From Bradyrhizobium sp. AUGA SZCCT0158 (GTDB lineage: Bacteria > Pseudomonadota > Alphaproteobacteria > Rhizobiales > Xanthobacteraceae), in the NCBI RefSeq assembly GCF_018130065.1, contig NZ_JAFCME010000007.1, positions 243,027 through 307,026 of the forward strand: a stretch of 64,000 nucleotides of DNA, read 5' to 3'. The translations under genes were made by a program, and so were the position numbers. The notes below the pieces were generated by a model. That model did no database searches and was not told the origin of the DNA. It was given only the letters and a program-made list of their open reading frames with translations. Every line of letters starts with the position of its first letter. Position 1 is the stretch's first letter. Below, piece by piece: positions 33,823 through 43,797 of the stretch.

Positions 33823-34908
33823 CTAACGCAGCGGCATCGGCGGCCGCGGCACCGACACCAACTCCGGATCGCTCAGCGTTTCAGCGGTGGTTGGCGATTG
33901 CGCCTCAAGCTGTCGCGGCACGTAAGGTGCCGAAGTCGCTGACAACGGCGCGGCGGCGGCCGACGGCATGGCTTGCTGCCGGACCGGCCGTGGCGGCACC
34001 GGTGGCGGAGCCTGCGTCCGCGCCGGCGCTACCGCGGCGACTGGCCGCGACGGCTTTTTGGATGGCGCGTTTTGCGCGGCAGATTTCTCCGCAACCATCG
34101 CCACGAGCTGCTGCTGGCTGGCCTTGAGCTGTTCGATGCTGGCCTTGAGCTGTTCGATCTCCCGGCTTGCGCTGGCCAGATCGCGCGCCATCGTGTCGAG
34201 CGATTGCGACTCATCAGGCGCGGCGGCGGCCGGCGGGGCTGCAGCGGCCGGCGCTGTTGTCGCAGCAACCTCCGCTGCAGCCGGCGCAGCAGCAGCTTGC
34301 GCTGCGGCTGGCGCCTGGGGCGCCGGTTGAGCCGGTGCAGTATTCGACGCATCGACATCAGCGGCAGCCAGAACCGGCTGCGCGGTGAGCCCGGTTTTTT
34401 CCGGCGCCGGCGATGATTTTTGCGCGAACAGCGGCGCCCATTCCGCGATTATCCGTTGAGCCGCCTCGGCATGGTAATGCCAAGCCATGGCGGCGCCGCC
34501 GATACAGCCCGCCAGCAGCAACGCCGTGACGGCACGCATCGCGCGCCTCGCCATCGACGACCTCGGCCGGCGGCGGCTCTTGATCAGCGCATCTTCGACG
34601 GCGGCGGCGCGAAACGTGATTTCATCGACGGCGGTTGCGCGAAACGTGGCGTCGACCGGCGGCACTGCTACTCCGGCCGGGAAGACCGGTTCGATGTGAG
34701 GCTGCGGACCCGAAGGCGCGCGCACGGCATCCGGCGCCAGGCTGGAAAACTCTTCCTCCGCGGGCGCCACTTTGACGTGATCGGGTGCGACCTTGACGGG
34801 ATCGGGTACGACCCTGGCGGCATCGGCTGCGACCCTGATGGCATCGGGTGCGACCACAAGGATATCGTGCGGATCGTCGGTTGGCTTCGGTTTCTGCATC
34901 GATTGCAT
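33823..34908 (-). CDS. Ala/Pro-rich single-pass membrane protein with heptapeptide repeats
   Basis: 361 aa, no known domain. An N-terminal cytoplasmic part has about four tandem 7-residue units of the form V-x-P-D-x-V-K/R (VAADAAR, VVPDPVK, VAPDHVK), visible as 21-bp repeats in DNA at about 34780-34860. A basic segment (SRRRPRSSMARRAMR) precedes one transmembrane helix (VTALLLAGCIGGAAMAW). A long Ala/Pro-rich linker, a coiled coil (REIEQLKASIEQLKASQQQL) and a Pro-rich tail follow. Similar proteins in Bradyrhizobium are annotated as hypothetical. It may be an envelope scaffold; this is inference. Confidence 0.75.
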   Translation of the reverse strand: MQSMQKPKPTDDPHDILVVAPDAIRVAADAARVVPDPVKVAPDHVKVAPAEEEFSSLAPDAVRAPSGPQPHIEPVFPAGVAVPPVDATFRATAVDEITFRAAAVEDALIKSRRRPRSSMARRAMRAVTALLLAGCIGGAAMAWHYHAEAAQRIIAEWAPLFAQKSSPAPEKTGLTAQPVLAAADVDASNTAPAQPAPQAPAAAQAAAAPAAAEVAATTAPAAAAPPAAAAPDESQSLDTMARDLASASREIEQLKASIEQLKASQQQLVAMVAEKSAAQNAPSKKPSRPVAAVAPARTQAPPPVPPRPVRQQAMPSAAAAPLSATSAPYVPRQLEAQSPTTAETLSDPELVSVPRPPMPLR

Positions 34909-35179
34909 CGGCGCTCCGTACTCGATCCAATGTCGCCTGCGCCCCAAGTGCCTGTCTTAAGACTTTGCCTAAGACCCTGCCCAAGATTTCCCCAAGAGCG
35001 ACCGGCGGATTTGCGTGAGATCGACGACTTCCAGCCCCCAGAATTCCCCACACGTCGTTCCCCTTACCTCATTCCGGTTTGACCAAAGCAAGGCAGCACG
35101 GTGGAGAGGTTGCGGCCGCGGGAACTCCACGCGGTTCCACGGACAGGGCGCACGGGCAAAACTCGGTCGGAGCTGCAGA

Positions 35180-35683
35180 TCATCGCGCGTACTGTTCGTC
35201 GCTGACCTTTTCCATCCAGTCGACGGTCTTGCCGTCGAGCGCTTCCTGAATCGCCAGATGCGTCATCGCTGTCGTGGGCCCCGCGCCGTGCCAGTGCTTC
35301 TCGCCGGGCGGAAACCAGACCACGTCGCCGGGCTGGATCTCCTCGGTCCGCCCGCCCCAATGCTGCACCAAGCCAAAGCCTGACGTGACGATCAGGGTCT
35401 GTCCGAGCGGGTGGGTGTGCCATGCGGTACGCGCGCCGGGCTCGAAGGTGACGCTGGCGCCAACGACGCGCGCCGGCTCGGTCGCTTTGAACAGCGGATC
35501 GACCCGGACGGTGCCGGTGAAATAATCTGGAGGTCCCTTGCCGGACGGCTGCGAGCCGCTTCGTTTGATGTCCATGGTTCTGGTCTTTCGTGGTGTGGCT
35601 GCCGTCGTTGCGGCGGCAGCACCCGCTGCCAGCACGGCGAGGCCGCCACTGCTGGCTGCAAGCACATGTCTGCGCGTGATCAT
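35180..35683 (-). CDS. Tat-exported cupin-domain protein
   Basis: 167 aa starting [21 protein letters not shown], a twin-arginine-type signal peptide. The single cupin has motif 1 [20 protein letters not shown] and motif 2 [17 protein letters not shown], with His/Glu metal ligands. The tail [12 protein letters not shown] is common in YhhW-like/quercetinase-like small cupins. It begins 25 bp after the PaoC-like stop and is therefore the last gene of that operon, sharing its periplasmic destination. It might protect or process the aldehyde/acid substrate. Confidence 0.85.
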   Translation of the reverse strand: MITRRHVLAASSGGLAVLAAGAAAATTAATPRKTRTMDIKRSGSQPSGKGPPDYFTGTVRVDPLFKATEPARVVGASVTFEPGARTAWHTHPLGQTLIVTSGFGLVQHWGGRTEEIQPGDVVWFPPGEKHWHGAGPTTAMTHLAIQEALDGKTVDWMEKVSDEQYAR

Positions 35684-35708
35684 CGCAGGCTGTGAGCGGG
35701 ATTGACGC

Positions 35709-37916
35709 TCATCCCACTTCCGGCAGCCGCGGCAACAGCTTGTCGAGCGTGATCGGATAGTCACGCACCCGCACGCCTGACGCGTTGTAGATCGCGTTGG
35801 CGACGGCGGCGGCGACGCCGCAAATGCCGAGTTCGGCGATGCCCTTGGCCTTCATCGGCGACGACATCGGATCGGTCTCGTCGAGGAAAATCACGTCCTG
35901 GTGCGGGATGTCGGCATGAACAGGCACTTCATAGCCGGCGAGATCATGATTGACAAAGAAGCCATGGCGCTTGTCGACCACGAGTTCTTCCATCAACGCG
36001 GCACCAACTCCCATCGACATCGCGCCGATTACCTGGCTGCGCGCCGTCTTCGGATTGAGGATGCGGCCGGCGGCGCACACCGCCAGCATGCGCCGCACGC
36101 GAATCTCGGCAGTCGCTGTATCGACGCCGACCTCGACGAAGTGCGCGCCGAAGGTCGATTGCTGATGCTTCTTGGCGAGCTCGCCATCATATTCGATACC
36201 GTCCTCGGCCGCGAGCGCGCCGCCACCGACGGCCTGCGCCAGCGGCACGCTGCGATTGCCCGATTTGACCTGGCCGTCGGCAAATACTGCTTCGGCGGAA
36301 TTGAAGCCGAGCTTTTGCGCCACGGCCTCGCGCAACTTGATGCACGCCGCATAGACGCCGGCCGTCGAATTGTTGCCGCCCCATTGCCCGCCCGACCCGG
36401 CCGACACCGGGAAGCTCGAATCGCCGAGATGCACCGCCACCTTCTCGATCGGAACGCCCATCATCTCGGCGGCGGTCTGCGCGATGATCGTATAGCTGCC
36501 GGTGCCGATATCGGTCATGTCGGTCTCGACCGTGACGACGCCGCTGTTGTCGAGCCGGACCCGCGCCGCCGATTTCGTCAGCATGTTGTTGCGGAACGCC
36601 GCGGCGACACCGGTGCCAACCAGCCAGCGGCCGTCGCGCACCCTGCCCGGTTGCGCGCTGCGCTTGCTCCAGCCGAAGCGCTCGGCGCCAGTGCGCAGGC
36701 ACTCGATGAGCCGGCGCTGCGAGAACGGCCGCTCCGGCTTTTCCGGATCAACCTGCGTGTCGTTGAGAATGCGCAGTTCGACCGGATCGAGCCCGAGCTT
36801 CTCCGCCAGCTCGTCGATGGCGATCTCCAGCGCCATCATGCCCGTCGCCTCGCCCGGCGCGCGCATCGCATTGCCTTCCGGCAGATCGAGTACCGCCAGC
36901 CGCGTCGTGGTCATACGGTCGGCGCCGGCATAGAGCAGCCGCGTCTGGCTCACCGCGCCGTCGGCCTTGCCGCCGGGCAGATCGCCGGACCAGCTCTCGT
37001 GGCCGATCGCCGTGATCTTGCCGTCTCTGGTCGCGCCAATTCGGATGCGCTGGATCGTGGCAGGGCGGTGCGTGGTGTTGTTGAACATCAGGGGACGCTG
37101 CAGCGCCACCTTGACGGGCCGGCCGGCCGCGCGTGCACCAAGCGCAGCGAGCAGCGCGTCAGCGCGCGGAAACAGCTTGCCGCCGAAGCCACCGCCGATA
37201 TACGGCGAAATCAGGCGAACCTTTTCTTTCGGGATGTTGAGCGTCTTGGCGATGTCAGCCACGTTCCAGGCGATCATCTGGTTCGAAGTCCAGAGCGTCA
37301 GCCTGTCGCCGTCCCAGGCGGCCATCGAGGCATGCGGCTCCATCATCGCATGCGCTTCGTCTGGCGTAGTGTAGGTGGCGTCGAGCTGGACCGGCGCCGC
37401 AGCGAAGGCCGGGCCGAAATTGCCGACCGCGGTGTCGGCGGGACCGCCCGTGATTTTCTCAGGCTTGGCTGATTCCATCAATTTCGAGAGGTCGAACGCA
37501 CCCTTGTCGCTGATATAATCGACGCGGACCAGTTGCGCGGCCGCGCGCGCCTGCTCAAACGTTTCCGCAACCACCACCGCGATGGCCTGGTGATAGTGCT
37601 GAATCTCAGGCCCGCCCAGCAATTTAGCGGTATTGAGACTTCCCTTCTCGAGCTTGCCGGCATTCTCAGCCGTGACGATGGCGAGCACACCCGACGCGGC
37701 CTTGGCCGCGGTCAGATCAATCGACTTGATGCGGCCCTTGGCGATCGCAGAACCGACGATGTAGCCATAGGCCGGGTTCGGTGCCGCGTCGTGCCATTCA
37801 TAGGCGTAGGTCGCGGTTCCCGTGGTCTTGCGTGGACCGTCGATACGGCTGACGGGTTGGCCGATCACCTTGAGCTGGTCGATCGGATTTGATGTGGCCG
37901 GGGAATCGAATTTCAT
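35709..37916 (-). CDS. paoC: Periplasmic aldehyde oxidoreductase, molybdenum-binding subunit
   Basis: 735-aa xanthine-oxidase-family large subunit of the YagR/PaoC type (shorter than CoxL). An N-terminal aldehyde oxidase hammerhead domain ([20 protein letters not shown]) precedes the Mo-cytosine-dinucleotide domain with [32 protein letters not shown] and [12 protein letters not shown], and the catalytic Glu region [12 protein letters not shown] near the C-terminus. It oxidises aldehydes to acids with the FAD and 2Fe-2S subunits encoded just upstream (stop to start gap 3 bp). No PaoD/XdhC-type maturation gene is visible in the window. Confidence 0.9.
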   Translation of the reverse strand: MKFDSPATSNPIDQLKVIGQPVSRIDGPRKTTGTATYAYEWHDAAPNPAYGYIVGSAIAKGRIKSIDLTAAKAASGVLAIVTAENAGKLEKGSLNTAKLLGGPEIQHYHQAIAVVVAETFEQARAAAQLVRVDYISDKGAFDLSKLMESAKPEKITGGPADTAVGNFGPAFAAAPVQLDATYTTPDEAHAMMEPHASMAAWDGDRLTLWTSNQMIAWNVADIAKTLNIPKEKVRLISPYIGGGFGGKLFPRADALLAALGARAAGRPVKVALQRPLMFNNTTHRPATIQRIRIGATRDGKITAIGHESWSGDLPGGKADGAVSQTRLLYAGADRMTTTRLAVLDLPEGNAMRAPGEATGMMALEIAIDELAEKLGLDPVELRILNDTQVDPEKPERPFSQRRLIECLRTGAERFGWSKRSAQPGRVRDGRWLVGTGVAAAFRNNMLTKSAARVRLDNSGVVTVETDMTDIGTGSYTIIAQTAAEMMGVPIEKVAVHLGDSSFPVSAGSGGQWGGNNSTAGVYAACIKLREAVAQKLGFNSAEAVFADGQVKSGNRSVPLAQAVGGGALAAEDGIEYDGELAKKHQQSTFGAHFVEVGVDTATAEIRVRRMLAVCAAGRILNPKTARSQVIGAMSMGVGAALMEELVVDKRHGFFVNHDLAGYEVPVHADIPHQDVIFLDETDPMSSPMKAKGIAELGICGVAAAVANAIYNASGVRVRDYPITLDKLLPRLPEVG

Positions 37917-37919
37917 GGC

Positions 37920-38870
37920 TCAGCCTCTCGCCTCTGCCAGCACCGCGGCGAGCGTGCGCTCGGCCAGCGTCAGCTTGAATGCGTTCTCACGGGTCGGCTT
38001 GGCGTCGCCGAGCAATTGCGCAACGGTGGCCCGCGCCCCGCGCGGCAGCGCGGCTTCCGCCGCCTCGACGCGCCATGGCTTGTGCGCGACGCCGCCGAGC
38101 GCGACGTGCCCCGAGCCGTCGCGCTGCACGATGGCGGCGACCGAAACCAGCGCGAACGCATAGGAGGCGCGGTCGCGCACCTTGCGATAGATCTGCTTGC
38201 CGCCGACCGGTTTCGGCAACGTCACGGCGGTGATCAGCTCACCCGGCGCCAGTGCGGTTTCGATTTGCGGCGTATCGCCGGGCAGCCGGTGGAAGTCCGC
38301 GATCGGGATGGTTCGCACGGCGCCGTCAGGACGCACCGTTTCCACGGTGGCGTCGAGCGCGCGCATCGCAACCGCCATGTCGCTCGGGTGCGTCGCGATG
38401 CAGGCGTCGCTGGCGCCGATCACGGCGTGCTGACGGCTGAACCCGCCGATCGCCGAACAGCCGCTGCCGGGCTGACGTTTGTTGCAGGGCTGGTTGGTGT
38501 CGTAGAAATAGGGGCAGCGCGTCCGCTGCAGCAGATTGCCCGCGGTCGTTGCCCTGTTGCGCAGCTGGCCCGAGGCGCCGGCGAGCAACGCGCGCGAGAG
38601 CACACCGTAATCGCGCCGTACCCGCTCGTCGGCGGCAAGATCGGTGTTGCGCACCACCGCGCCGATGCGCAGGCCGCCGTCCGGCGTCGGCTCGACCTTG
38701 TCGAGCCCAAGGCGGTTGACGTCGATCAGATGCGACGGCGTCTCGATTTCGAGCTTCATCAGATCGAGCAGATTGGTGCCGCCGGCGATGAACTTGGCGT
38801 GGGGAGTGTGCACGGCAGCGGCGGCGGCCGCGGTGGGCGAGGTGACGCGTTGATAGGTAAAGGATTTCAT
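37920..38870 (-). CDS. paoB: Periplasmic aldehyde oxidoreductase, FAD-binding subunit
   Basis: 316 aa of the CoxM/YagS type. FAD-contact motifs are [14 protein letters not shown] near residue 30 and [23 protein letters not shown] around 110. The extra cysteines in [25 protein letters not shown] are typical of YagS/PaoB proteins that carry a 4Fe-4S cluster. The start ATG overlaps the end of the 2Fe-2S gene by 4 bases. Confidence 0.9.
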   Translation of the reverse strand: MKSFTYQRVTSPTAAAAAAVHTPHAKFIAGGTNLLDLMKLEIETPSHLIDVNRLGLDKVEPTPDGGLRIGAVVRNTDLAADERVRRDYGVLSRALLAGASGQLRNRATTAGNLLQRTRCPYFYDTNQPCNKRQPGSGCSAIGGFSRQHAVIGASDACIATHPSDMAVAMRALDATVETVRPDGAVRTIPIADFHRLPGDTPQIETALAPGELITAVTLPKPVGGKQIYRKVRDRASYAFALVSVAAIVQRDGSGHVALGGVAHKPWRVEAAEAALPRGARATVAQLLGDAKPTRENAFKLTLAERTLAAVLAEARG

Positions 38871-39529
38871 GCCTTGCTCCCGGCAACTTCAGTGACCGCA
38901 TCGACGATGTTGGAATAGGCCGCGCAACGGCAGATATTACCGCTCATCCGCTCGCGCAGCTCGAGGGCCGAAAATTGCGGCGCCGCCGTCAGGTCGGCGC
39001 TGACATGGCTGGGAATGCCGGCCTTGATCTCGTCGAGCACGGCGACCGCCGAGCAGATCTGCCCGGGCGTGCAATAGCCGCATTGATAGCCGTCATGCTT
39101 GACGAACGCCGCCTGCATCGGATGCATGTTGTCAGGCGTACCCAATCCCTCGATGGTGGTGACGCTCTCGCCCTCGTGCATCACAGCCAGCGTCAGGCAT
39201 GAATTGATCCTGCGCCCGCCGACGATCACCGTGCACGCGCCGCACTGGCCGTGATCGCAGCCCTTCTTGGTGCCGGTGAAATGCAAATTCTCGCGCAACG
39301 CATCGAGCAGCGTGGTCCGCGTGTCGACCTCGAGCTCGCGCACCTGGCCGTTCACATTGAAGGAAACTTTGGACATCACGGGCGCTCCGGGAACCGCAGG
39401 CTTCAGGGCGACATCGGCCTTGGCCACAAAGGTCGACGTCGTGTCCCCGAGGGCCGGCGCCGTGAGAGACGCGGCGCCGACGATCAACAGGTCGCGCCGA
39501 GAGAATCTGAAATCACCGGGGCTTCGCAT
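38867..39529 (-). CDS. paoA: Periplasmic aldehyde oxidoreductase, 2Fe-2S subunit with Tat signal
   Basis: 220 aa with start ATG 39529 ([20 protein letters not shown]), a twin-arginine signal as in YagT/PaoA. The plant-type ferredoxin domain has [16 protein letters not shown] plus a fourth Cys in INSCLTLA. The helical 2Fe-2S domain has [11 protein letters not shown] and [13 protein letters not shown]. The longer upstream frame would bury the Tat signal, so it is rejected. First gene of the paoABC-cupin operon, divergent from a LysR regulator. Confidence 0.9.
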   Translation of the reverse strand: MRSPGDFRFSRRDLLIVGAASLTAPALGDTTSTFVAKADVALKPAVPGAPVMSKVSFNVNGQVRELEVDTRTTLLDALRENLHFTGTKKGCDHGQCGACTVIVGGRRINSCLTLAVMHEGESVTTIEGLGTPDNMHPMQAAFVKHDGYQCGYCTPGQICSAVAVLDEIKAGIPSHVSADLTAAPQFSALELRERMSGNICRCAAYSNIVDAVTEVAGSKA

Positions 39530-39691
39530 GCCATCAATCCTTTTTGCCGCTTCGTTCGATTGCGTCCCGCCCACCAACGCCGACCATGATCCATGGTTGC
39601 TAACGCCGATCATGATCGTGGGTTGCGCGCCGCCCGCCCGGGCAGGTAACGAGCTCGTGCCTTCGGGCATTTAGGAAGTGCGGCGAGTTTC

Positions 39692-39708
39692 GATTAGGCC
39701 TATTAATC
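39692..39708. promoter_or_regulatory. Candidate LysR-type binding site
   Basis: Inverted repeat GATTA-N7-TAATC, matching the T-N11-A pattern of LysR operators. It lies 28 bases upstream of the LysR ATG and 163 bases upstream of the pao operon start, in the divergent intergenic region. Confidence 0.45.
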
Positions 39709-39736
39709 CGCATACACTTATGAGTCTGGCTCAACA

Positions 39737-40630
39737 ATGCTCGGGAAAAACACGCACGATCTCATGGCGTTCCTCGCGGTTGCGCGAGAACGCAGTTTTA
39801 CGCGGGCGGCAGCACAGCTCGGGGTTTCGCAATCGGCGCTCAGTCACACCATTCGTGGCCTGGAGGAACGGCTCGGTTTGCGCTTGCTCACCCGCACCAC
39901 GCGCAGCGTGGCGCCGACCGAAGCCGGCGAGCGGCTGATCCGAACCGTCGGACCAAAATTTGAGCAGATCGACTCGGAACTATCGGCGTTGACCGAATTG
40001 CGGGGAAAACCCGCCGGCACCATCCGGATCACGGCCGGCGAACATGCCGCGCAGGCCATTCTTTGGCCGGCGCTCACGACGCTGCTGCCGAATTATCCCG
40101 ACATCAAGGTCGAACTGATCATCGACTACGGCCTCACCGATATCGTCGCCGAGCGATACGATGCCGGCGTCCGTCTCGGCGAGCAGGTTGCCAAGGACAT
40201 GATCGCGGTACGGATCGGACCGGACTTCTGCATGGCGGTGGTCGGCGCACCCGCCTATTTCGAACGCAAGCCGGTGCCGAAGAAACCGCAGGATCTCACC
40301 GCGCACGACTGCATCAACATCCGCCTGCCGACCTATGGCGGAATCTACGCCTGGGAATTCGAGAAACGCGGCCGTGAACTGAGGGTGCGAGTCGATGGTC
40401 CCTTGGTGTTCAACAACACCGCATTGCGATTGAACGCGGTGCTGGGAGGGCACGGTCTCGCCTATCTGCCGGAAGACCAGGTCCAGCCGTACCTTGCCGA
40501 CGGGCGGCTGGTCCGCGTGCTCGACGACTGGTGCGCGCCGTTTCCGGGCTATCACCTCTATTACCCGAGCCGCCGCCAGCAGTCGCCGGCGTTTACGGTG
40601 CTGGTGGAAGCGCTGCGGTACCGGGGCTGA
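39737..40630 (+). CDS. LysR-family transcriptional regulator
   Basis: 297 aa. N-terminal winged HTH: LMAFLAVARERSFTRAAAQLGVSQSALSHTIRGLE, followed by the linker helix and a type 2 periplasmic-binding-like effector domain (GTIRITAGEHAAQAILWPAL, VAERYDAGVRLGEQV). Divergent from the paoABC-cupin operon, which it probably controls, with an aldehyde or acid as plausible inducer. The effector domain resembles those of many uncharacterised Bradyrhizobium LysR proteins. Confidence 0.92.
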   Translation: MLGKNTHDLMAFLAVARERSFTRAAAQLGVSQSALSHTIRGLEERLGLRLLTRTTRSVAPTEAGERLIRTVGPKFEQIDSELSALTELRGKPAGTIRITAGEHAAQAILWPALTTLLPNYPDIKVELIIDYGLTDIVAERYDAGVRLGEQVAKDMIAVRIGPDFCMAVVGAPAYFERKPVPKKPQDLTAHDCINIRLPTYGGIYAWEFEKRGRELRVRVDGPLVFNNTALRLNAVLGGHGLAYLPEDQVQPYLADGRLVRVLDDWCAPFPGYHLYYPSRRQQSPAFTVLVEALRYRG

Positions 40631-40744
40631 AGGGCAGCCCCTCGATCGAGCGGCAGAGTCTTGGGGGCCGGGCCGGAACCCATCCGTCATCCAGATGTCA
40701 TCGAATGCGCCAACAGCTTGCTGGACACACACTCGAGGACCCCG

Positions 40745-43102
40745 ATGGACTATTTCCGACGCTTCACCTTTCTGTTCGCCGCGCCGGTCTTTGATACCGA
40801 CGATCTCGAAGGCCTCCGTTTCAATCAGATCATCACCGAGATCGAGCGCTCCGGCTTCGAAGTGGTCCGGGCGCGCAGGCTGGAGGATGCGGAAATCGCG
40901 GTCCAGACCGATGCCGCGATCGGCTGCATGGTGGTCGACTGGGGCAAAAAGGGCCTCGAGGGCAAGACCATGGCCCTGATCAATCTGATGCGCCGGCGCG
41001 GCCTCGATTTTCCGATCATCCTCCTGATCCGCCGCAAGCGGTTCGAGGACCTGCCGGTCGAGGTGCTGGATTTCATCGACGGCTATGTCTTCCTGTCCGA
41101 GGAAACGCCGCCCTTCATCGCCAAGAACCTGATCAGCCGGCTGAAGCAATATGCCGAAACCCTGAAGACGCCGTTCTTCGGCGCGCTGGTCGACTATGCC
41201 GAAGAGGGCAACCAGCTATGGACCTGCCCGGGCCACAATGGCGGCGTGTTTTACAGCCGCAGCCCGATCGGCCGGGTGTTCGTCGAACATCTCGGCGAAG
41301 CTGTCTTTCGTGACGACCTCGACAATTCCGTGCTCGACCTCGGCGATCTCCTTACTCACGAGGGCCCGGCGCTGAAGGCGCAAAAGGAAGCCGCGCAAAT
41401 CTTCGGCGCCGAAAAGACCTATTTCGTGCTCAACGGCACCTCGACCTCCAACAAGGTGGTGCTGGGCGCGCTCGTCACCGACGGCGATCTCGTGCTGTTC
41501 GACCGCAACAACCACAAGGCGGCGCATCATGGCGCGCTGATGATGGCCGGCGGCATTCCGGTTTATATCCCCACCGTCCGCAATGCCTGGGGCCTGATCG
41601 GCCCGATGCGCTGGGACGCCATCGACGAGACGAGCTTACGCGAACGCATCCGCAGCCATCCGCTGGTCAAGGATCCGGAAGCCTGGCGCGAGCCGCGCCC
41701 GTTCCGCGTCGCCGTGGTCGAGCAGTGCACCTATGACGGCACCATCCACAGCGCCGAGATGATCCTCAAAGCGATCGGCCACCTCTGCGACTACATCCTG
41801 TTCGACGAGGCCTGGGCCGGCTTCATGAAATTTCATCCGCTCTATGCCGGCCGTTTCGCAATGGGGCTGTCCGGTCTCGGTCCCGACGCGCCGGGCATTA
41901 TCGCGACCCAGTCGACCCACAAGCAGCTGGCGAGCTTCTCGCAGGCCTCGCAAATCCACATCAAGGACCGCCACATCACCGGCCAGAAGCGCCGCATCGA
42001 ACACCGCCGCTTCAACGAAAGCTTCATGCAGCACGCATCGACCTCGCCGTTCTATCCGATCTTCGCTTCCCTCGATGTCGGCGCGCAGATGATGAAGGGC
42101 CGGTCCGGCGAGGTGCTGTGGGACGACACGATCCGGCTCGGCATCGAACTGCGCAAGAAGATGCGCGCGGTCCGCCGCGAATTCGAGGAAAAGGAGGCGC
42201 GGCCCGAACGCCGCTGGTTCTTCGAGCCGTTCGTGCCCGACCGCGTCGCAATCCCGGACGTCTCCCGCGCGGGCGCCGTGCACAATGTGGCCTGGGAGAC
42301 CATCTCCACCGACATGCTGGTCACCGACCCCGTTTATTGGCAGCTTTCGCCGGACGCCCGCTGGCACGGTTTTCCCGATCTGACCGCGGGCTTTGCCATG
42401 ACCGACCCGAACAAGCTGACGGTTCTGACGCCCGGCTTCGACCACGCCACCGGCCGCTATGCCGAGCACGGCATTCCCGCCCCCGTCGTCGCGCAATATT
42501 TGCGCGAGAACCGCATCGTGCCGGAAAAGAACGACCTCAATTCGCTGCTGTTCCTGCTTACCCCCGGCGTCGAGGCCAGCAAGGCCGGCACCTTGATCTC
42601 GGGCCTCGTCGCCTTCAAGAAACTGCACGACGACAACGCGCTGCTGGAAGAGGTGATTCCGGAATTCCATCAGCGCCGGCCGAAGCGCTATGCCGGCGTC
42701 CGCCTGCGCGATCTCTGCGCCGGCATGCACGGCTTCTTCCGCGAAGCCGGCGTCAGCGCGCTGCAGGCGAAGCAATTCCTCGCAGAGCATCTGCCCGACA
42801 TCGCAATGTCGCCGCGCGACGCCGCGCGCTATCTGGTGCGCAACGACGTCGACTACCTGCCGATCGACGCCATCGCCGGCCGCATTGCCACGACGCCGTT
42901 CGTGGTCTATCCCCCCGGCATCGCCACCATCGTGCCGGGCGAACGATTGACCGAACGGGCGCAGCCGATGATCGACTACCTCAAAATGTTCGAAACCTGC
43001 TTCAACACCTTCCCCGGCTTCGACGTCGAGATTCAGGGCGTCTACAAGGAAGTCGATCCGTCCGGCCGCATCCGGCTGCATACTTATGTGGTCTGCGAAT
43101 GA
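40745..43102 (+). CDS. Orn/Lys/Arg decarboxylase (inducible, PLP fold type I)
   Basis: 785 aa. The N-terminal wing domain (receiver-like, ending near residue 130) is followed by the PLP core: TCPGHNGGVFYSRSPIGRVF at about 160, NGTSTSNKVVLGAL, FDEAWAGFMKFHPLY and the Schiff-base Lys393 in ATQSTHKQLASFSQ. The C-terminal domain continues to residue 785. This is the large decameric amino acid decarboxylase family that makes putrescine, cadaverine or agmatine and consumes protons. Which of the three substrates is used cannot be decided by eye. ATG 40745 has GAGG upstream. The stop overlaps the next ATG by 4 bases. Confidence 0.92.
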   Translation: MDYFRRFTFLFAAPVFDTDDLEGLRFNQIITEIERSGFEVVRARRLEDAEIAVQTDAAIGCMVVDWGKKGLEGKTMALINLMRRRGLDFPIILLIRRKRFEDLPVEVLDFIDGYVFLSEETPPFIAKNLISRLKQYAETLKTPFFGALVDYAEEGNQLWTCPGHNGGVFYSRSPIGRVFVEHLGEAVFRDDLDNSVLDLGDLLTHEGPALKAQKEAAQIFGAEKTYFVLNGTSTSNKVVLGALVTDGDLVLFDRNNHKAAHHGALMMAGGIPVYIPTVRNAWGLIGPMRWDAIDETSLRERIRSHPLVKDPEAWREPRPFRVAVVEQCTYDGTIHSAEMILKAIGHLCDYILFDEAWAGFMKFHPLYAGRFAMGLSGLGPDAPGIIATQSTHKQLASFSQASQIHIKDRHITGQKRRIEHRRFNESFMQHASTSPFYPIFASLDVGAQMMKGRSGEVLWDDTIRLGIELRKKMRAVRREFEEKEARPERRWFFEPFVPDRVAIPDVSRAGAVHNVAWETISTDMLVTDPVYWQLSPDARWHGFPDLTAGFAMTDPNKLTVLTPGFDHATGRYAEHGIPAPVVAQYLRENRIVPEKNDLNSLLFLLTPGVEASKAGTLISGLVAFKKLHDDNALLEEVIPEFHQRRPKRYAGVRLRDLCAGMHGFFREAGVSALQAKQFLAEHLPDIAMSPRDAARYLVRNDVDYLPIDAIAGRIATTPFVVYPPGIATIVPGERLTERAQPMIDYLKMFETCFNTFPGFDVEIQGVYKEVDPSGRIRLHTYVVCE

Positions 43103-43689
43103 ACCGGCCCGTCGAAACAACAGACCCGGCCGTGACCGACCAGCCGCCGGTGCTGGTCCGACCCTCGCGCGACGGCGATGTCGAGGCGATGCTGGCGATC
43201 TATCGGCATCATATCCGCCGCGGCGTCGAGGAAAGCGTCGACGACAGCGGCACCCCGGAGCCCGAGGATCTGCGCGACCGGCGCAAGAACCTGCGCAGCC
43301 AGCGCCTGCCGCATCTGGTGGCTGTTTGCGGCGGCGAGGTGGTGGGCTACGCTTACGTCGTGCTGTTTCGCAAGCGGCCGGCCTATCGCTACGCGGTCAA
43401 GCATTCGATCTATGTGCATCGCGAGCATCAGGGACGCGGCGTCGGACGGCGGTTGTTGCAGGAGCTGATCGACGTCTGCGCCGCAGCCGGGTTCCGGCAG
43501 ATGATCGGCTATATCGATTCCGACAATACGGCGTCGCTCGCGCTGCACGAAAGGTTCGGTTTTGCCCGCGCCGGCCTGCTGCCGGGCGTCGCCTACCGCT
43601 ACGGCCGCTGGGCCGACACCGTCATGGTGCAACGTTCGCTCGCCGCCGGTTCAACCGCACCGCCGCTGATTTCCAGCCCGGGCCGGTGA
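43099..43689 (+). CDS. GNAT-family N-acetyltransferase
   Basis: 196 aa with the GNAT fold: RPSRDGDVEAMLAIYRHHI at the start, acetyl-CoA binding motif A in YVHREHQGRGVGRRLLQEL and motif B in DNTASLALHERFGFARAGLL. It is closest in layout to the phosphinothricin acetyltransferase-like group. The ATGA overlap with the decarboxylase gene shows translational coupling, so acetylation of the polyamine product (agmatine, putrescine or cadaverine) is an attractive but unproven role. Confidence 0.87.
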   Translation: MNRPVETTDPAVTDQPPVLVRPSRDGDVEAMLAIYRHHIRRGVEESVDDSGTPEPEDLRDRRKNLRSQRLPHLVAVCGGEVVGYAYVVLFRKRPAYRYAVKHSIYVHREHQGRGVGRRLLQELIDVCAAAGFRQMIGYIDSDNTASLALHERFGFARAGLLPGVAYRYGRWADTVMVQRSLAAGSTAPPLISSPGR

Positions 43690-43701
43690 GCAAGCGGCGT
43701 G

Positions 43702-43789
43702 GCGTAGGGTGGGTAGAGCGAAGCGAAACCCACCATCGCACCCACGCACAAAGGCGATGGGTTTCGCTTGCGCTCTACCCATCCTACGC
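43702..43789. repeat. Palindromic repeat family 1, copy 1
   Basis: Long hairpin: GCGTAGGGTGGGTAGAGCGA pairs with the complementary TCTACCCATCCTACGC end. Related copies are at 46475-46560 and 59258-59342. It lies between two convergent genes and could end transcription in both directions. Confidence 0.75.
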
Positions 43790-43797
43790 GTCGCCAT

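Noticed and set aside
35901..37472. 523-codon plus-strand frame opposite paoC
   Set aside because: Arg/His-rich mirror frame of a clear molybdenum hydroxylase; no domain and no ribosome-binding site.
41636..43120. 494-codon minus-strand frame opposite the decarboxylase
   Set aside because: Antisense to a full-length PLP enzyme with all motifs; no features of its own.
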